Of a DNA stretch of 46,040 nt, positions 29,829-38,136 are shown piece after piece. The position numbers and the translations under genes are program-made. The stretch is taken from positions 1-46,040 of the IMG/VR virus record IMGVR_UViG_3300035180_001716; one strand, given 5' to 3'. The notes under the pieces are model-generated. The model was not told the origin of the DNA and did not search any database. It saw only the letters and a list, made by a program, of their open reading frames with translations. Every line of letters starts with the position of its first letter. Within the stretch, counting starts at the first letter, position 1. The DNA is from a virus.

Positions 29829-30858
29829 GGCCGCGCGCGACTGGACGCCGGAGGAGTACCGCGCGTTGCTCGTGGCGGCCCGGCGCAGGCAACTCGTCCT
29901 AACGCGCGATAACCTGCGCCGGCTCATGGGTACGTACGACGCCGCGGCCCGCGAAATCGCTCTTCAGATAGAGGTGCTGGGCGAGGGATTGTTCACAGAC
30001 GAGCAGATGATCAACAACGCGCGGCTACAGGAGCTACTCGCCGGGATTGATAAGCAGTTGCAGATACTGTCGAGCGATTATGCCGACCTGCTTGATGCTG
30101 GGATGCTGGAGCTGGCGCAGGCGGCGGCAGACAGGGCGCAGCAGGTAGCGGAGATGGTCTGGAGGCGAGACGTCGACCCGGAACTGATTGCCGAGATGGA
30201 CCGGACGTGGAAGCTGAGCGACGGAGCGCACGTGACGGTACGGTTTGGGAGACTCGCGCAACAGACGGTCGAGGGCCTCGCTGCCCGGTACTACTCGGAC
30301 GGGATCACATTGAGTACGAGACTGCACAATCTGACTGACCTGGGCTACAGGGCCGTCGAAGACTCAATCCTGCAAAGCGTGGCGGAGCAGTTGAGCGCAG
30401 CCCAGACAGCGGACCGGGTGCACGACGCGTTGACGGGAGCGGGTGAGGACTCGCCGTGGTGGGTGGCGATGCGGATCGCGCGAACGGAGCTCATTCAGGC
30501 GCACCGGGCGACGACGAACGTGGCCGCGGTGGACAGACAGACGGGCGGGCTGCAACCCTACCTGCTGGGGATCGGCTGGGCGTTGTCCTCGGGTCACCCG
30601 AAGCCTGACATATGTGACGTCTACGCAGCGCACGACAGCGGGCTTGGGCCGGGGATCTACCAACCTGATGACGTTCCGATCAGTCACCCGAATTGTATCT
30701 GCTCGACGTACCAGGTGCTGAAGGCGGCCCCGAATCTGTACCCGCCTAGGATGGATCCACAGGTCGGCGAGGTGCCGACGACGCAGCTAGACTACTACGC
30801 GCGGCAGGGCGACGGCCCGGCGAGCGCCGCGTTGGATGCACGACCGGCAGATGAGTAG
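29812..30858 (+). CDS. Head morphogenesis protein (Mu gpF / SPP1 gp7-like)
   Basis: A 348-aa minor capsid protein. The C-terminal third has the family signature: RIARTELIQAHRATTN near 223, then GIGWALSSGHPKPDICDVYA and an SHPNCICSTYQV ending with paired cysteines. The N-terminal half is helical. Such proteins bind the portal and are packaged in small numbers. It follows the portal as usual and overlaps it. Confidence 0.88.
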   Translation: MRSERRAARDWTPEEYRALLVAARRRQLVLTRDNLRRLMGTYDAAAREIALQIEVLGEGLFTDEQMINNARLQELLAGIDKQLQILSSDYADLLDAGMLELAQAAADRAQQVAEMVWRRDVDPELIAEMDRTWKLSDGAHVTVRFGRLAQQTVEGLAARYYSDGITLSTRLHNLTDLGYRAVEDSILQSVAEQLSAAQTADRVHDALTGAGEDSPWWVAMRIARTELIQAHRATTNVAAVDRQTGGLQPYLLGIGWALSSGHPKPDICDVYAAHDSGLGPGIYQPDDVPISHPNCICSTYQVLKAAPNLYPPRMDPQVGEVPTTQLDYYARQGDGPASAALDARPADE

Positions 30859-30892
30859 TGCGCCGGGTGCTGGCAGATATGAGAGGTGCGGG

Positions 30893-31693
30893 ATGCAACC
30901 ACTGCCACTGAGTAAGTTCTACGTTCTGAAGGACGTCGAAATCAGCGACAACCAGATCGCCGGCGCAGCAGCGGTCATGGGCAACATGGACCGCCAAGGC
31001 GACGTGCTCTATCCGGGGTGCTGGAAGGGCGCGTTGAAGGACTTCAGGTCCTCCGGGTTCGTGGCGGTCGGACACGACTGGAGCAGTCTGCCGGTGGCCA
31101 TGCCCGTCGAGGCGGCGGAACGCGGCGGCGAGCTCCTCTGCAAGGCCGAGTTTCACGGAACGCCGGATGGGCAGGCGGCCCGGCAGGTTTGCGCGGAGCG
31201 GATGCAGCGGGGCCTCTCCGTGGGCCTCTCCGTGGGGTTCATGCCAGATTACGACAGCGGCGTGCATTATTTCGAGAATGGCAAGGCATTGCTGGACCAT
31301 GCCGAGCAGTCCGGCGCGCCGATGGACCTGTTCGACGCCCCGGGGATCGCCCGGTGCAAGGGCCAGTGCAGGGGGATATCCAAGATCGCCGAGTTCTACG
31401 AGTTTAGCATCGTTCCCGTCCCGGCCAACCCGAAAGCGGTGGCCTCGGCGGTCAAGAGCATTGAAACGGTCCGCGAGTTCGAGGAGTTCCTACGGGACGC
31501 AGGATTCTCCCGGAAACAGGCGGTCGCCATAGCACTACACGGGTACCCGCAGCGAGATGCTGGCGAGGAGGACGACCCGGACGACACTGACGCAGCCGCT
31601 CTCGCCCTCAAGCGTGAGCAACGACTTCGCGACCTCGTTCGGCGCGGCAGGATCGCGCTGGCGGTCGCGCGAGGAGCCTACCTAGATGAGTAA
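30893..31693 (+). CDS. Prohead maturation protease
   Basis: A 266-aa serine protease of the HK97 prohead type that cleaves the capsid delta domain during assembly. Motifs: MGNMDRQGDVLYPGCW near 31, the catalytic His in VGHDWSSLPVAMP near 60, the catalytic Ser in GLSVGLSVGFMP near 108, and EFSIVPVPANPKAV near 170. The C-terminal part is charged. ATG at 30893 has GAGAGG upstream; ATG at 30851, overlapping the previous stop, is an alternative. Overlaps the capsid gene by eight bases. Confidence 0.9.
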   Translation: MQPLPLSKFYVLKDVEISDNQIAGAAAVMGNMDRQGDVLYPGCWKGALKDFRSSGFVAVGHDWSSLPVAMPVEAAERGGELLCKAEFHGTPDGQAARQVCAERMQRGLSVGLSVGFMPDYDSGVHYFENGKALLDHAEQSGAPMDLFDAPGIARCKGQCRGISKIAEFYEFSIVPVPANPKAVASAVKSIETVREFEEFLRDAGFSRKQAVAIALHGYPQRDAGEEDDPDDTDAAALALKREQRLRDLVRRGRIALAVARGAYLDE

Positions 31694-32996
31694 CAAAGCA
31701 ACTATTGATGCATTGACGGAGCGCTACAATCGCGCCCTCGCGGGTGTGCAGGAGCTCCAGGCCAAGCACGCCGGCAAGCCAGAGACATTCACGCCGGATG
31801 AGGAGGCCGAGTTCGACAGCCGGATGGCCGACTGCGACAGTCTCATCAAGCAGATCGAGCGCCTCCGCAAGGCGGATGAGCTGGAGGCGTGGGGCCAGAA
31901 GGTGCCCGAGACCTCCCAGCCTGTGATTGGGAGCACGCGGCCCGAGGAGAAGGCCCAGCAGTCGCCTGTCGCGAAGGAGCTGAAACTCGCATTGTTCCGC
32001 CAGCAGGCGCTTGGCACCGGCTACGATGGCTCGGCGGCCCAGCAGGCGGACGCGAAACTGCTGAACAGCCCGGAGGCAAAGGCCTACCAGGCTGACGTCC
32101 CGACGGGCGGCGGGTTCGCGATTCTGCCGCAGGAGATGATCCAGGATTTCCTGCTGCTCATGAAAAACCTCATGTTCGTTCGGCAGTTGTCCACCGTCTA
32201 CGAGGTGCCGACAGCCGATAGCCTCGGCGTTCCCGCCCTCGATACCGACCCGTCGGCTACTGACTGGACGGTGGAACTCGGCACCGGCAACGAGGAAACG
32301 ACCGCGAGCGTCGGCAAGCGCGAGTGGCGGCCGCATCCGATGGCCAAACTGCTCAAGCTGAGCCGGACGCTCATCCGCAAAGTCCCGAACTTCGAGACGG
32401 TATTGGTCGATCGTCTGGCGTACATGGTCGCGCTGACCGAGGAGAACGCGTTCCTGAACGGAAGCGGTGCGAACCAGCCGCTCGGCGTGATGACGCCGTC
32501 CGCGCAGGGCATTCCGACGACCCGTGACGTCACCGCCGCGAGCCCGACTGCGATTGCTGGCGACGACGTCATGAACACGTTCTACAACCTGAAGGCCCAG
32601 TATAGGCAAAGGTCGAGCTGGATCATCAGCCGACCGGTTGTCGCGGCAGTGCGCAAGCTCAAGGATGCCAACTCCCAGTACATCTGGCAACCGGGGCTCA
32701 TCGGGACCCCGTTCGTGGCGCAGGGCACCGCGCTGATCGGCGGGACCCCCGACACGCTCATGGGCCGCCCGATCTACGAATCGGAGCTCATGCCGAGCAC
32801 GATCTCGGCGAGCCAGTACGTCGCGATCCTTGGCGATTTCAGCAAATACTGGATCGCCGACGCGCTCACCATGACCCTGCAGGTGCTCTACGAGCTCTAC
32901 GCGGCCACGAACCAGATTGGCTACGTTTTCCGCAAGGAAACGGATGGCCTTCCGGTTCTCGGTGAGGCGTTCTCCCGGCTCATCATGCATTCGTAG
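31686..32996 (+). CDS. Major capsid protein (HK97 fold)
   Basis: A 436-aa HK97-type capsid protein. Residues 1-110 form a charged coiled coil, the scaffolding delta domain removed by the protease. The mature part shows DVPTGGGFAILPQEM near 137, LSRTLIRKVPNFE near 235, GSGANQPLGVM near 263 (the E-loop/P-domain region), and a C-terminal GRPIYESELMP and FSKYWIADALTM. The gene is followed by two hairpins and a switch to connector genes. Confidence 0.92.
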   Translation: MSNKATIDALTERYNRALAGVQELQAKHAGKPETFTPDEEAEFDSRMADCDSLIKQIERLRKADELEAWGQKVPETSQPVIGSTRPEEKAQQSPVAKELKLALFRQQALGTGYDGSAAQQADAKLLNSPEAKAYQADVPTGGGFAILPQEMIQDFLLLMKNLMFVRQLSTVYEVPTADSLGVPALDTDPSATDWTVELGTGNEETTASVGKREWRPHPMAKLLKLSRTLIRKVPNFETVLVDRLAYMVALTEENAFLNGSGANQPLGVMTPSAQGIPTTRDVTAASPTAIAGDDVMNTFYNLKAQYRQRSSWIISRPVVAAVRKLKDANSQYIWQPGLIGTPFVAQGTALIGGTPDTLMGRPIYESELMPSTISASQYVAILGDFSKYWIADALTMTLQVLYELYAATNQIGYVFRKETDGLPVLGEAFSRLIMHS

Positions 32997-33003
32997 GATG
33001 ACT

Positions 33004-33040
33004 GAGGCGGGGCCGTAGGCACGACGCGCGGCCCCGCCTC
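33004..33040 (+). terminator. Strong hairpin after the capsid gene
   Basis: GAGGCGGGGCCG (33004-33015) and CGGCCCCGCCTC (33029-33040) make a perfect 12-bp stem without a following U-run; a small CCCGCC/GGCGGG hairpin follows at 33062-33078. Probably stabilises capsid mRNA or reduces downstream transcription. Confidence 0.6.
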
Positions 33041-33092
33041 CCAACCAGTTCAGACGACAGACCCGCCGCAGAGGCGGGGGAGGGATAGACCA

Positions 33093-33476
33093 ATGAGTCT
33101 GCGAGCAATCAGCCAGGAACTGCCGACGGTGCCCCTGATCGGCCCGAAGGCCATCACCACCACGACGAACGGCACGGCACTCGACCTGTCTGCCACGGAT
33201 GCGGACATGATCGTGTTCAATCCGGGTGTGTGGACGGACGGTACGCACACACTGAGCCTGCAGGATTCCCCGGATAACGCGACATGGACGAACGTCACAA
33301 CCGCGAACCAGGTGGGCACGTTGACGCCGATCACCAGCTCGGCCACTGCGGTCGTGCAGCAGGTGAGCTACATCGGCCCGGCCCGCTACCTGCGCCCGGT
33401 GGTGACCGTCTCCGGTGCGACGACCGGGGTTGTTCTGGACGTGTTCGCCATTGTGAAGCACAAGAAGCAGCCGTAA
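33093..33476 (+). CDS. Probable capsid decoration/stabilisation protein
   Basis: A 127-aa beta-rich protein (Thr/Val/Ser), with NGTALDLSATDADMIVFNPG, then HTLSLQDSPDNATWTNV, then GPARYLRPVVTVSGATTG. Small beta proteins of this type right after the capsid gene are often virion decoration proteins. It is flanked on both sides by GC hairpins, suggesting separate dosage control. SD GGAGGG. Function inferred from place and composition. Confidence 0.55.
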   Translation: MSLRAISQELPTVPLIGPKAITTTTNGTALDLSATDADMIVFNPGVWTDGTHTLSLQDSPDNATWTNVTTANQVGTLTPITSSATAVVQQVSYIGPARYLRPVVTVSGATTGVVLDVFAIVKHKKQP

Positions 33477-33486
33477 CGGCGACGAA

Positions 33487-33526
33487 CGCCGGGGCCTCTT
33501 CGCGTTGAAGTCCAGGGGCCCCGGCG
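33487..33526 (+). terminator. Hairpin after decoration gene
   Basis: CGCCGGGGCC (33487-33496) and GGCCCCGGCG (33517-33526) form a perfect ten-bp stem with a 20-base loop; no U-run. With the hairpin at 33004 it brackets the decoration gene. Confidence 0.55.
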
Positions 33527-33547
33527 CAACCCGGCAGGGAGCGTAGG

Positions 33548-33760
33548 ATGGCGCGCGTTGGCGACATTGTGAGCGTAACCGGCAAAGTGATCGAGATCAA
33601 ATGGGGCGGCGAGGACGATGAGGACTACGAGGCGACCCTGCAGCTCGACGACGCTCGGACGGTGACGGTGCCGGAGCGGTTCGCGCGGGTGCAGGTGGCG
33701 GCGAAGGCGATCTGGCCGGGCGAGAATAAGGCGCTACGCAGCCCGGCAGAGGACAAGTGA
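33548..33760 (+). CDS. Hypothetical small SH3-like protein
   Basis: A 70-aa protein with VGDIVSVTGKVIEIKW, similar in style to the small SH3/KOW-like proteins at 19854-20657, and an acidic loop. It lies between head and connector genes; SD AGGGAG. Function unknown; possibly structural. Confidence 0.5.
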   Translation: MARVGDIVSVTGKVIEIKWGGEDDEDYEATLQLDDARTVTVPERFARVQVAAKAIWPGENKALRSPAEDK

Positions 33761-33761
33761 C

Positions 33762-34457
33762 ATGCAGACGGCGATGCCGACGGGAGTCGATCTGAGCAGG
33801 TTCATCGAGGGGGCGGGCCTCACGATCCCGAACGGCTACCTGGACCTCGACGGCGCGGTCTACTCGGCCATCGAGGAGTGGGAGGAGCGGACCGGGTATG
33901 TGCCGTTCTTCACGCCTGCGACCGATCCGACGACGGCGCGCTACTATTCGCCCGCCGATATCACGACTGCACCCAATGGCCAGCCGGTATTGGAGCTCGG
34001 AGCGGGCCTCCTAACCGTTCAAACGTTCATGGTCGGGGTGACGCCGACCGATCCAGGCAGGGCGTTGACATCTGGAACCGACTACATCCTGTGTCCGGCG
34101 AACGCGCCCGCCAAACAGAAATCGTTCACCTACATCACGTTCATCAGCCCGTTCGCCGTGTTCGGGAACGTAGGCCCCATGTACCCGAACAGCATTCAGA
34201 TCACGGGTCGATGGGGGTTCTGGACATTCGTCCCGGAGGCGGCCTGGCGGGCGATCCTCTGCGGCGCGGCGGCCCGGCTGGCTCCCCAACTGAGCCTCGC
34301 GATCCGGGACGGCGTAGCGCGGTGGACGGAGGGTGACGTCTCGAACGACTACGGCAGCGGAGGGTATCTGCAGTCACAGGTCACCAACTGGCGCGAGGAG
34401 TTTGACAGGCAGTCTGGGTTTGGCAGCAGGTTCCATAGACTGAGGGCAGTAGCGTGA
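33762..34457 (+). CDS. Head-tail connector (adaptor) protein
   Basis: A 231-aa protein at the usual adaptor position. N-terminal helical DLDGAVYSAIEEWEERTGY near 27, a central beta insertion, and the typical ITGRWGFWTFVPEAAWRAIL near 145 leading into a C-terminal helical segment. Such adaptors bind under the portal. It overlaps the next gene by GTGA. Confidence 0.7.
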   Translation: MQTAMPTGVDLSRFIEGAGLTIPNGYLDLDGAVYSAIEEWEERTGYVPFFTPATDPTTARYYSPADITTAPNGQPVLELGAGLLTVQTFMVGVTPTDPGRALTSGTDYILCPANAPAKQKSFTYITFISPFAVFGNVGPMYPNSIQITGRWGFWTFVPEAAWRAILCGAAARLAPQLSLAIRDGVARWTEGDVSNDYGSGGYLQSQVTNWREEFDRQSGFGSRFHRLRAVA

Positions 34458-34795
34458 GCGATCCCGGGCGAACGACGTTCGATCTCATGTTCAACACGGT
34501 CACGCAGGATGTGACGGGCGGCCCGATGGACAACTGGGCGACCGTGCAGAGCGGGCTGGTCGGCTACCTGCGCAATCCAAACCCGAGACCGCTCCGGTTC
34601 TACGACAGCGGGCTTCACATTCACGCTCGGATACCGAAGGTGGCGGTCTTCTACAAGCGCGAGACAATGCCGCCAAGTATCGACGCCGACTACGAGCGTT
34701 ACCGGCTGGTCGACGAGACGGGCGACCTCTACCGGGTGATCGACTGCAACGAATACGCGGCGACCGTGCAACTGAGCGTGGAGCGGGTGCTATGA
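34454..34795 (+). CDS. Head closure/stopper-like protein
   Basis: A 113-aa beta-rich protein with a GTG start overlapping the adaptor stop. Order (adaptor, stopper, gp10-like, terminator) and size match head-closure proteins; a DRYRLVDETGDLYRVIDC-type ending is common in that group. No unique motif. Confidence 0.6.
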   Translation: MSDPGRTTFDLMFNTVTQDVTGGPMDNWATVQSGLVGYLRNPNPRPLRFYDSGLHIHARIPKVAVFYKRETMPPSIDADYERYRLVDETGDLYRVIDCNEYAATVQLSVERVL

Positions 34796-35163
34796 GCGTA
34801 CGGGGGCTGGAGGAACTGCTCGCGAACATCGACGCCAAGAAGCGCCGCCTCTTGCAGGCGAAACTGGACGCCGCGCAGGAGATCGCCGCCTACCTGGAGA
34901 CCTACGCGAAGGCGAACCATAGGTGGGGCAACCCGTACAGCGAGGGCTACACGCCGACCGGAATGCTGGAGGCGTCCATCCATGGTGACGTCGTCGACGT
35001 ATCGGAGGAGCTCGTCACGATCTGCCTTCATGCCGACATGCCGTACGCCGCGCCGCTTGAGCTGGCCTCGAAGTTTCACGGGAAGTACGCGTGGATGAGG
35101 AAGGCGGTCGAGAACAACCAGCAGACGATCATTGACATTCTGCGGAGGCACCTGGAGCAATGA
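34792..35163 (+). CDS. HK97 gp10-like tail component
   Basis: A 123-aa protein with the HK97-gp10 outline: an N-terminal helix (LEELLANIDAKKRRLLQAKL), a YTPTGMLEASIHGDV centre, a PYAAPLELASKFHG motif near 83 and a C-terminal helix. These proteins act at the head-tail joint. ATGA overlaps on both sides. Confidence 0.75.
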   Translation: MSVRGLEELLANIDAKKRRLLQAKLDAAQEIAAYLETYAKANHRWGNPYSEGYTPTGMLEASIHGDVVDVSEELVTICLHADMPYAAPLELASKFHGKYAWMRKAVENNQQTIIDILRRHLEQ

Positions 35164-35579
35164 GCCCGACTGCCGAGGTGGACGCCTGGCTCTATGCGAC
35201 GCTCACGGGCGACGTCACGCTCATGGCGATGGTGCAGGGCGTCTGGAGCATGAAGGCGGTCCCCGAGGCTCCGGCTCCGCTCATCGTCTACGCGCCGGAG
35301 GGACTGCCGAAGGCGGTGCGCGCTATCGACGACGGGCTTGCAATGGTCGAGATGCGCTACAGGGTGACGGTGATCGGCGAGGGAGGGGGCACGGCGGCAC
35401 TGCAGCCCATCATGGACCGCGTGCATGCATTGCTCAACAAGCAGGTGGTCGTAGGAACCGACTACAGGCTGAACGTAGCTACAGACAGTGTGTTCGAGCA
35501 GGCGGACGTCATGCTGGGCACAACGCGACATTCGGAGTTAGGCGCGATCTACCGGGTCAGGTACCGCCCGGTCGGGTGA
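35160..35579 (+). CDS. Tail terminator/completion protein (DUF3168-like)
   Basis: A 139-aa protein with EVDAWLYATLTGDVTLMAMV, then PLIVYAPEG near 40, EMRYRVTVIGEGGG near 62 and a C-terminal beta-strand YRVRYRP. This pattern matches tail-completion proteins that cap the tail tube. Overlaps the gp10-like gene by ATGA. Confidence 0.7.
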   Translation: MSPTAEVDAWLYATLTGDVTLMAMVQGVWSMKAVPEAPAPLIVYAPEGLPKAVRAIDDGLAMVEMRYRVTVIGEGGGTAALQPIMDRVHALLNKQVVVGTDYRLNVATDSVFEQADVMLGTTRHSELGAIYRVRYRPVG

Positions 35580-35589
35580 GGAGGTCATC

Positions 35590-36021
35590 ATGGCGTACAG
35601 ATTGATCGGGCAGGACTGCCTGGTACAGACGAGCCTCGGTGGGGTCGTCAATGGGCAGACCATTAGTTTCAACGCGGCGCAATCGCAGAAATGGCTCGCG
35701 AAGTCGATCGAGCTCGATGAATCGGCGATCGACGGGGACGTCACGAGCCTGGGAGACGGCCTGGAGAAGTCGAGATACAAGCGGAGCGCGGCGACCGTGA
35801 GGCTCAAACTGCAGGTCAGTGATAGCGGGCCGCAGTTTGCGTCGTGCGCCGGGCTGGCCATTCGGGTGGACGTGAAGGAGGTCTCCTCGATGGTGCAGAA
35901 CCGCTCGTACGTGGGAATGATCCTGCGCGCAAATGAAACCATCGAGGACGGCGAGACGATCGAGACGGTCGAGGTCAAGATGGGCATTGAGGGCTGGGTG
36001 TACACGGGGGTCTACTGGTGA
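35590..36021 (+). CDS. Major tail (tube) protein
   Basis: A 143-aa beta-rich protein in the position of the tail tube, between tail terminator and tail chaperone. A strand pattern QDCLVQTS, then WLAKSIELDESAIDG (typical of tail tube proteins), and EVKMGIEGWVYTGVYW at the end. SD TGAGGAGG. It is short for the family; no extra Ig-like domain. Confidence 0.65.
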   Translation: MAYRLIGQDCLVQTSLGGVVNGQTISFNAAQSQKWLAKSIELDESAIDGDVTSLGDGLEKSRYKRSAATVRLKLQVSDSGPQFASCAGLAIRVDVKEVSSMVQNRSYVGMILRANETIEDGETIETVEVKMGIEGWVYTGVYW

Positions 36022-36428
36022 TGAGTGACGCATCGATGATTACGACTACCGGTCTGGGCGCGCTTCTGCAGTCTACGCAGCCGGATACGTTGGCGACATG
36101 TTCCGTCGATCTGAGCGAGTTCTTCGACGGGCAGCCGGCAGTGTTCACGTTTCAGGAGCCCGACGTACCGCGGCTCGCGGCAGTGCAGGAGGACGCCAAA
36201 CGTCTGAGGCGCGCCTACCCGCAAATGCCCAAGGGCGGATGCATGGAGGTCGCCCTGCTGGCGCTGACGTTCACCGGGGATCCGTCTCCGTTGACGGCGG
36301 GCGATCTGTTCATGAGGCTCGCATTGGCTAAGCCCCGCGCCTACCTGCGGCTCCGGCAGGCGTGGTCTGAGGCGTTTCCATTCCTGGCGGGTGACGAGAC
36401 CGTGCTGGACGAACGGGTAAACAGCTGA
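36021..36428 (+). CDS. Tail assembly chaperone, short form (G-like)
   Basis: A 135-aa protein, upstream half of the tail chaperone. It lies between the tail tube and tape measure genes, as lambda G does. ATG at 36021 (GTG at 36018 an alternative) overlaps the tail tube stop. The last codons (GTA AAC AGC TGA) include the candidate slippery site. The long form is annotated separately. Confidence 0.7.
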   Translation: MSDASMITTTGLGALLQSTQPDTLATCSVDLSEFFDGQPAVFTFQEPDVPRLAAVQEDAKRLRRAYPQMPKGGCMEVALLALTFTGDPSPLTAGDLFMRLALAKPRAYLRLRQAWSEAFPFLAGDETVLDERVNS

Positions 36429-36565
36429 GGCACAGTACCGACGGGGCTTGGACGATACTGTGCCTACGTTACCTGCACCGCCTGCCGTGCGAGTTGCGGG
36501 GCATTCCGGCCCGGGAACTGATCACGCTCGCCGCCGTGGCGCGGATCGAGCAACCGGACGAGTGA
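36021..36565 (+). CDS. Tail assembly chaperone, long form by -1 frameshift (G-T-like)
   Basis: A -1 slip near 36416-36422 would join the short chaperone to a 46-codon frame reading QLRHSTDGAWTILCLRYLHR and so on to the TGA at 36563-36565, giving about 180 aa. The extension has no start or SD of its own and ends just before the tape measure ATG, exactly where T-type extensions lie. The C-terminal GIPARELITLAAVARIE helix is of the usual kind. Inferred from layout, frame and the adjacent hairpin. Confidence 0.65.
36416..36465 (+). promoter_or_regulatory. Programmed -1 frameshift signal
   Basis: GGTAAAC (36416-36422), read as G GTA AAC, is followed after five bases by a perfect ten-bp hairpin: AGGCACAGTA (36428-36437) with TACTGTGCCT (36456-36465). 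The spacer fits -1 frameshifting. The heptamer is not canonical: the A site can re-pair well (AAC to AAA), the P site poorly (GTA to GGT). Confidence 0.6.
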
Positions 36566-36569
36566 GAAC

Positions 36570-38126
36570 ATGAACGACGAGCAACTAGGGCGACTGCTCA
36601 TCAACGTAGCGATACAGGATGAGGGCACGACCAAGGCCCTTGATGACGTCGGGCAGGCGTCCGCTCGCCTCAAGAAACAGGCGGACCCGGCGGAGCAGTC
36701 AACGAAGGACCTGGGCGCGTCGATCACGTCGATCAAACTTCCTGCCGTGCAGGCGATGGGCGTCGTCAACACGCTCGCGTCCAGCATTGGCATGCTCGGC
36801 GCGGCGGCGGCGTCGTTCGCCGGTGTCCGCCTCGCGGCCCAGTACGAGCGGATCGAGATCGGCTTCAAGTCCATCCTCGGCTCCGCGCAGGCGGCCCACA
36901 AGATCATGCGTGAACTGAGGCAGATGGGCACAGAGACGCCGTACCGGACCGAGGCGCTCATCGGCTACGCGCGGGGCCTCGCCGCGGTAACTCACGATGG
37001 CGACAAGGCGGTGGCGACCCTACGAACGCTCGCGGCAGTCGGCTCGGCGCAGGGCTGGGGCGAGGCGGACGTCGGAGACGTGGCGCGTACGCTCGCCTCG
37101 CTCGGCTCGTCGTTCCGTCCGGCAGGGCAGGACACGATCATGTCGCTCGCCGCGAAGGGGATCGACATCGCTCGGGTGGCGAAGGCCGCCGGGCTAGGCG
37201 ACTTCGGGACCGGCCCTTATGCTACTGCGCGGGCGTCTATGGCGTTTGGGGCGCTGCAGGGCCCGAGAGCGATGGAGCTACTGATCAAGGGCATGGAGAA
37301 AATCTACCCGGCGACGATGAGCTTCCTAGGGGTGATCCAGAACCTGGGCGAGTCATTGGCGCAGATCATGCTCCCAACGGGCCAGATGCTCATACCTGTG
37401 CTCGGCGCAATCGCGCGGGCGGTGACCTGGGCGGCGCAGCGTCTGCATGACCTCAACGAGTATCTCGGCGGTACGGCGGGTTTCGTGTTCATTCTGGCTG
37501 GGATCATAAGGATAGGGCCATCGTTGATCGCCAGTCTGCAAGGGGCGTACGCCGGCCTGGTGCGCCTGAACATGCAACTGCGAATGCTGGCCGGCACATC
37601 GACCGCAGCAGCAATAGCAGGCGGCGGGGCCGCCGCGTCGAGTGCAGGGGCCGCGCTCGGCTGGGGCGCTTTGGGCAAGGGCGGGTTCAATGCGATGAAG
37701 GGCCTGCTCGCAGGGGGCGGTCTAAGGGTCGCTCTCATGGGCATAGCGCGCGCGTTCCTTCCACTCGCCATAGGTATGGGCGGAGAGCTCCTAGCGTCTG
37801 ATAAGCAGGGCAAAGGGTATTCCGCGATGAACATCGCCGGGCGCGCTCTTGAGGCTGGGGCGATGGGGTTCATGGTCGGTGGCCCATGGGGGGCAGCGAT
37901 CGGCGCGGCGCTCGGGGCAGGCTACGGCATCTGGGAGAACTACCAGCCAAAACCGGAGGACGACGCGGCCAAACAGACCGCGGAGAATACGAAGCGCACC
38001 GCAGACGCCATGGACCAGCTACGCATGCAGGTCATCGGGGGCGGCGTTCGAACGCGCCGCGGGGCATCGGACATCGAGGCTCAAATCAACCTGAGCAGGG
38101 CAATGGCGACCCTATCCGGGGTCTAG
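36570..38126 (+). CDS. Tape measure protein, copy B (complete)
   Basis: A 518-aa tape measure protein, complete in this copy. Residues 1-60 are polar with a short coiled coil; a conserved AAQYERIEIGFKSILGSAQA near 90 is typical of phage tail tape measures; residues 300-460 are hydrophobic and Ala/Gly-rich; the end is charged. Length equals copy A although the middle differs strongly. It follows the frameshifted chaperone with GAGTGAGA upstream of the ATG. Confidence 0.8.
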   Translation: MNDEQLGRLLINVAIQDEGTTKALDDVGQASARLKKQADPAEQSTKDLGASITSIKLPAVQAMGVVNTLASSIGMLGAAAASFAGVRLAAQYERIEIGFKSILGSAQAAHKIMRELRQMGTETPYRTEALIGYARGLAAVTHDGDKAVATLRTLAAVGSAQGWGEADVGDVARTLASLGSSFRPAGQDTIMSLAAKGIDIARVAKAAGLGDFGTGPYATARASMAFGALQGPRAMELLIKGMEKIYPATMSFLGVIQNLGESLAQIMLPTGQMLIPVLGAIARAVTWAAQRLHDLNEYLGGTAGFVFILAGIIRIGPSLIASLQGAYAGLVRLNMQLRMLAGTSTAAAIAGGGAAASSAGAALGWGALGKGGFNAMKGLLAGGGLRVALMGIARAFLPLAIGMGGELLASDKQGKGYSAMNIAGRALEAGAMGFMVGGPWGAAIGAALGAGYGIWENYQPKPEDDAAKQTAENTKRTADAMDQLRMQVIGGGVRTRRGASDIEAQINLSRAMATLSGV

Positions 38127-38136
38127 GAGGGATACA

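Noticed and set aside
31608-33461. Very long minus-strand frame (617 codons) opposite the capsid gene
   Set aside because: It is the shadow of the protease and capsid genes in GC-rich DNA; it has no SD and no recognisable domain.
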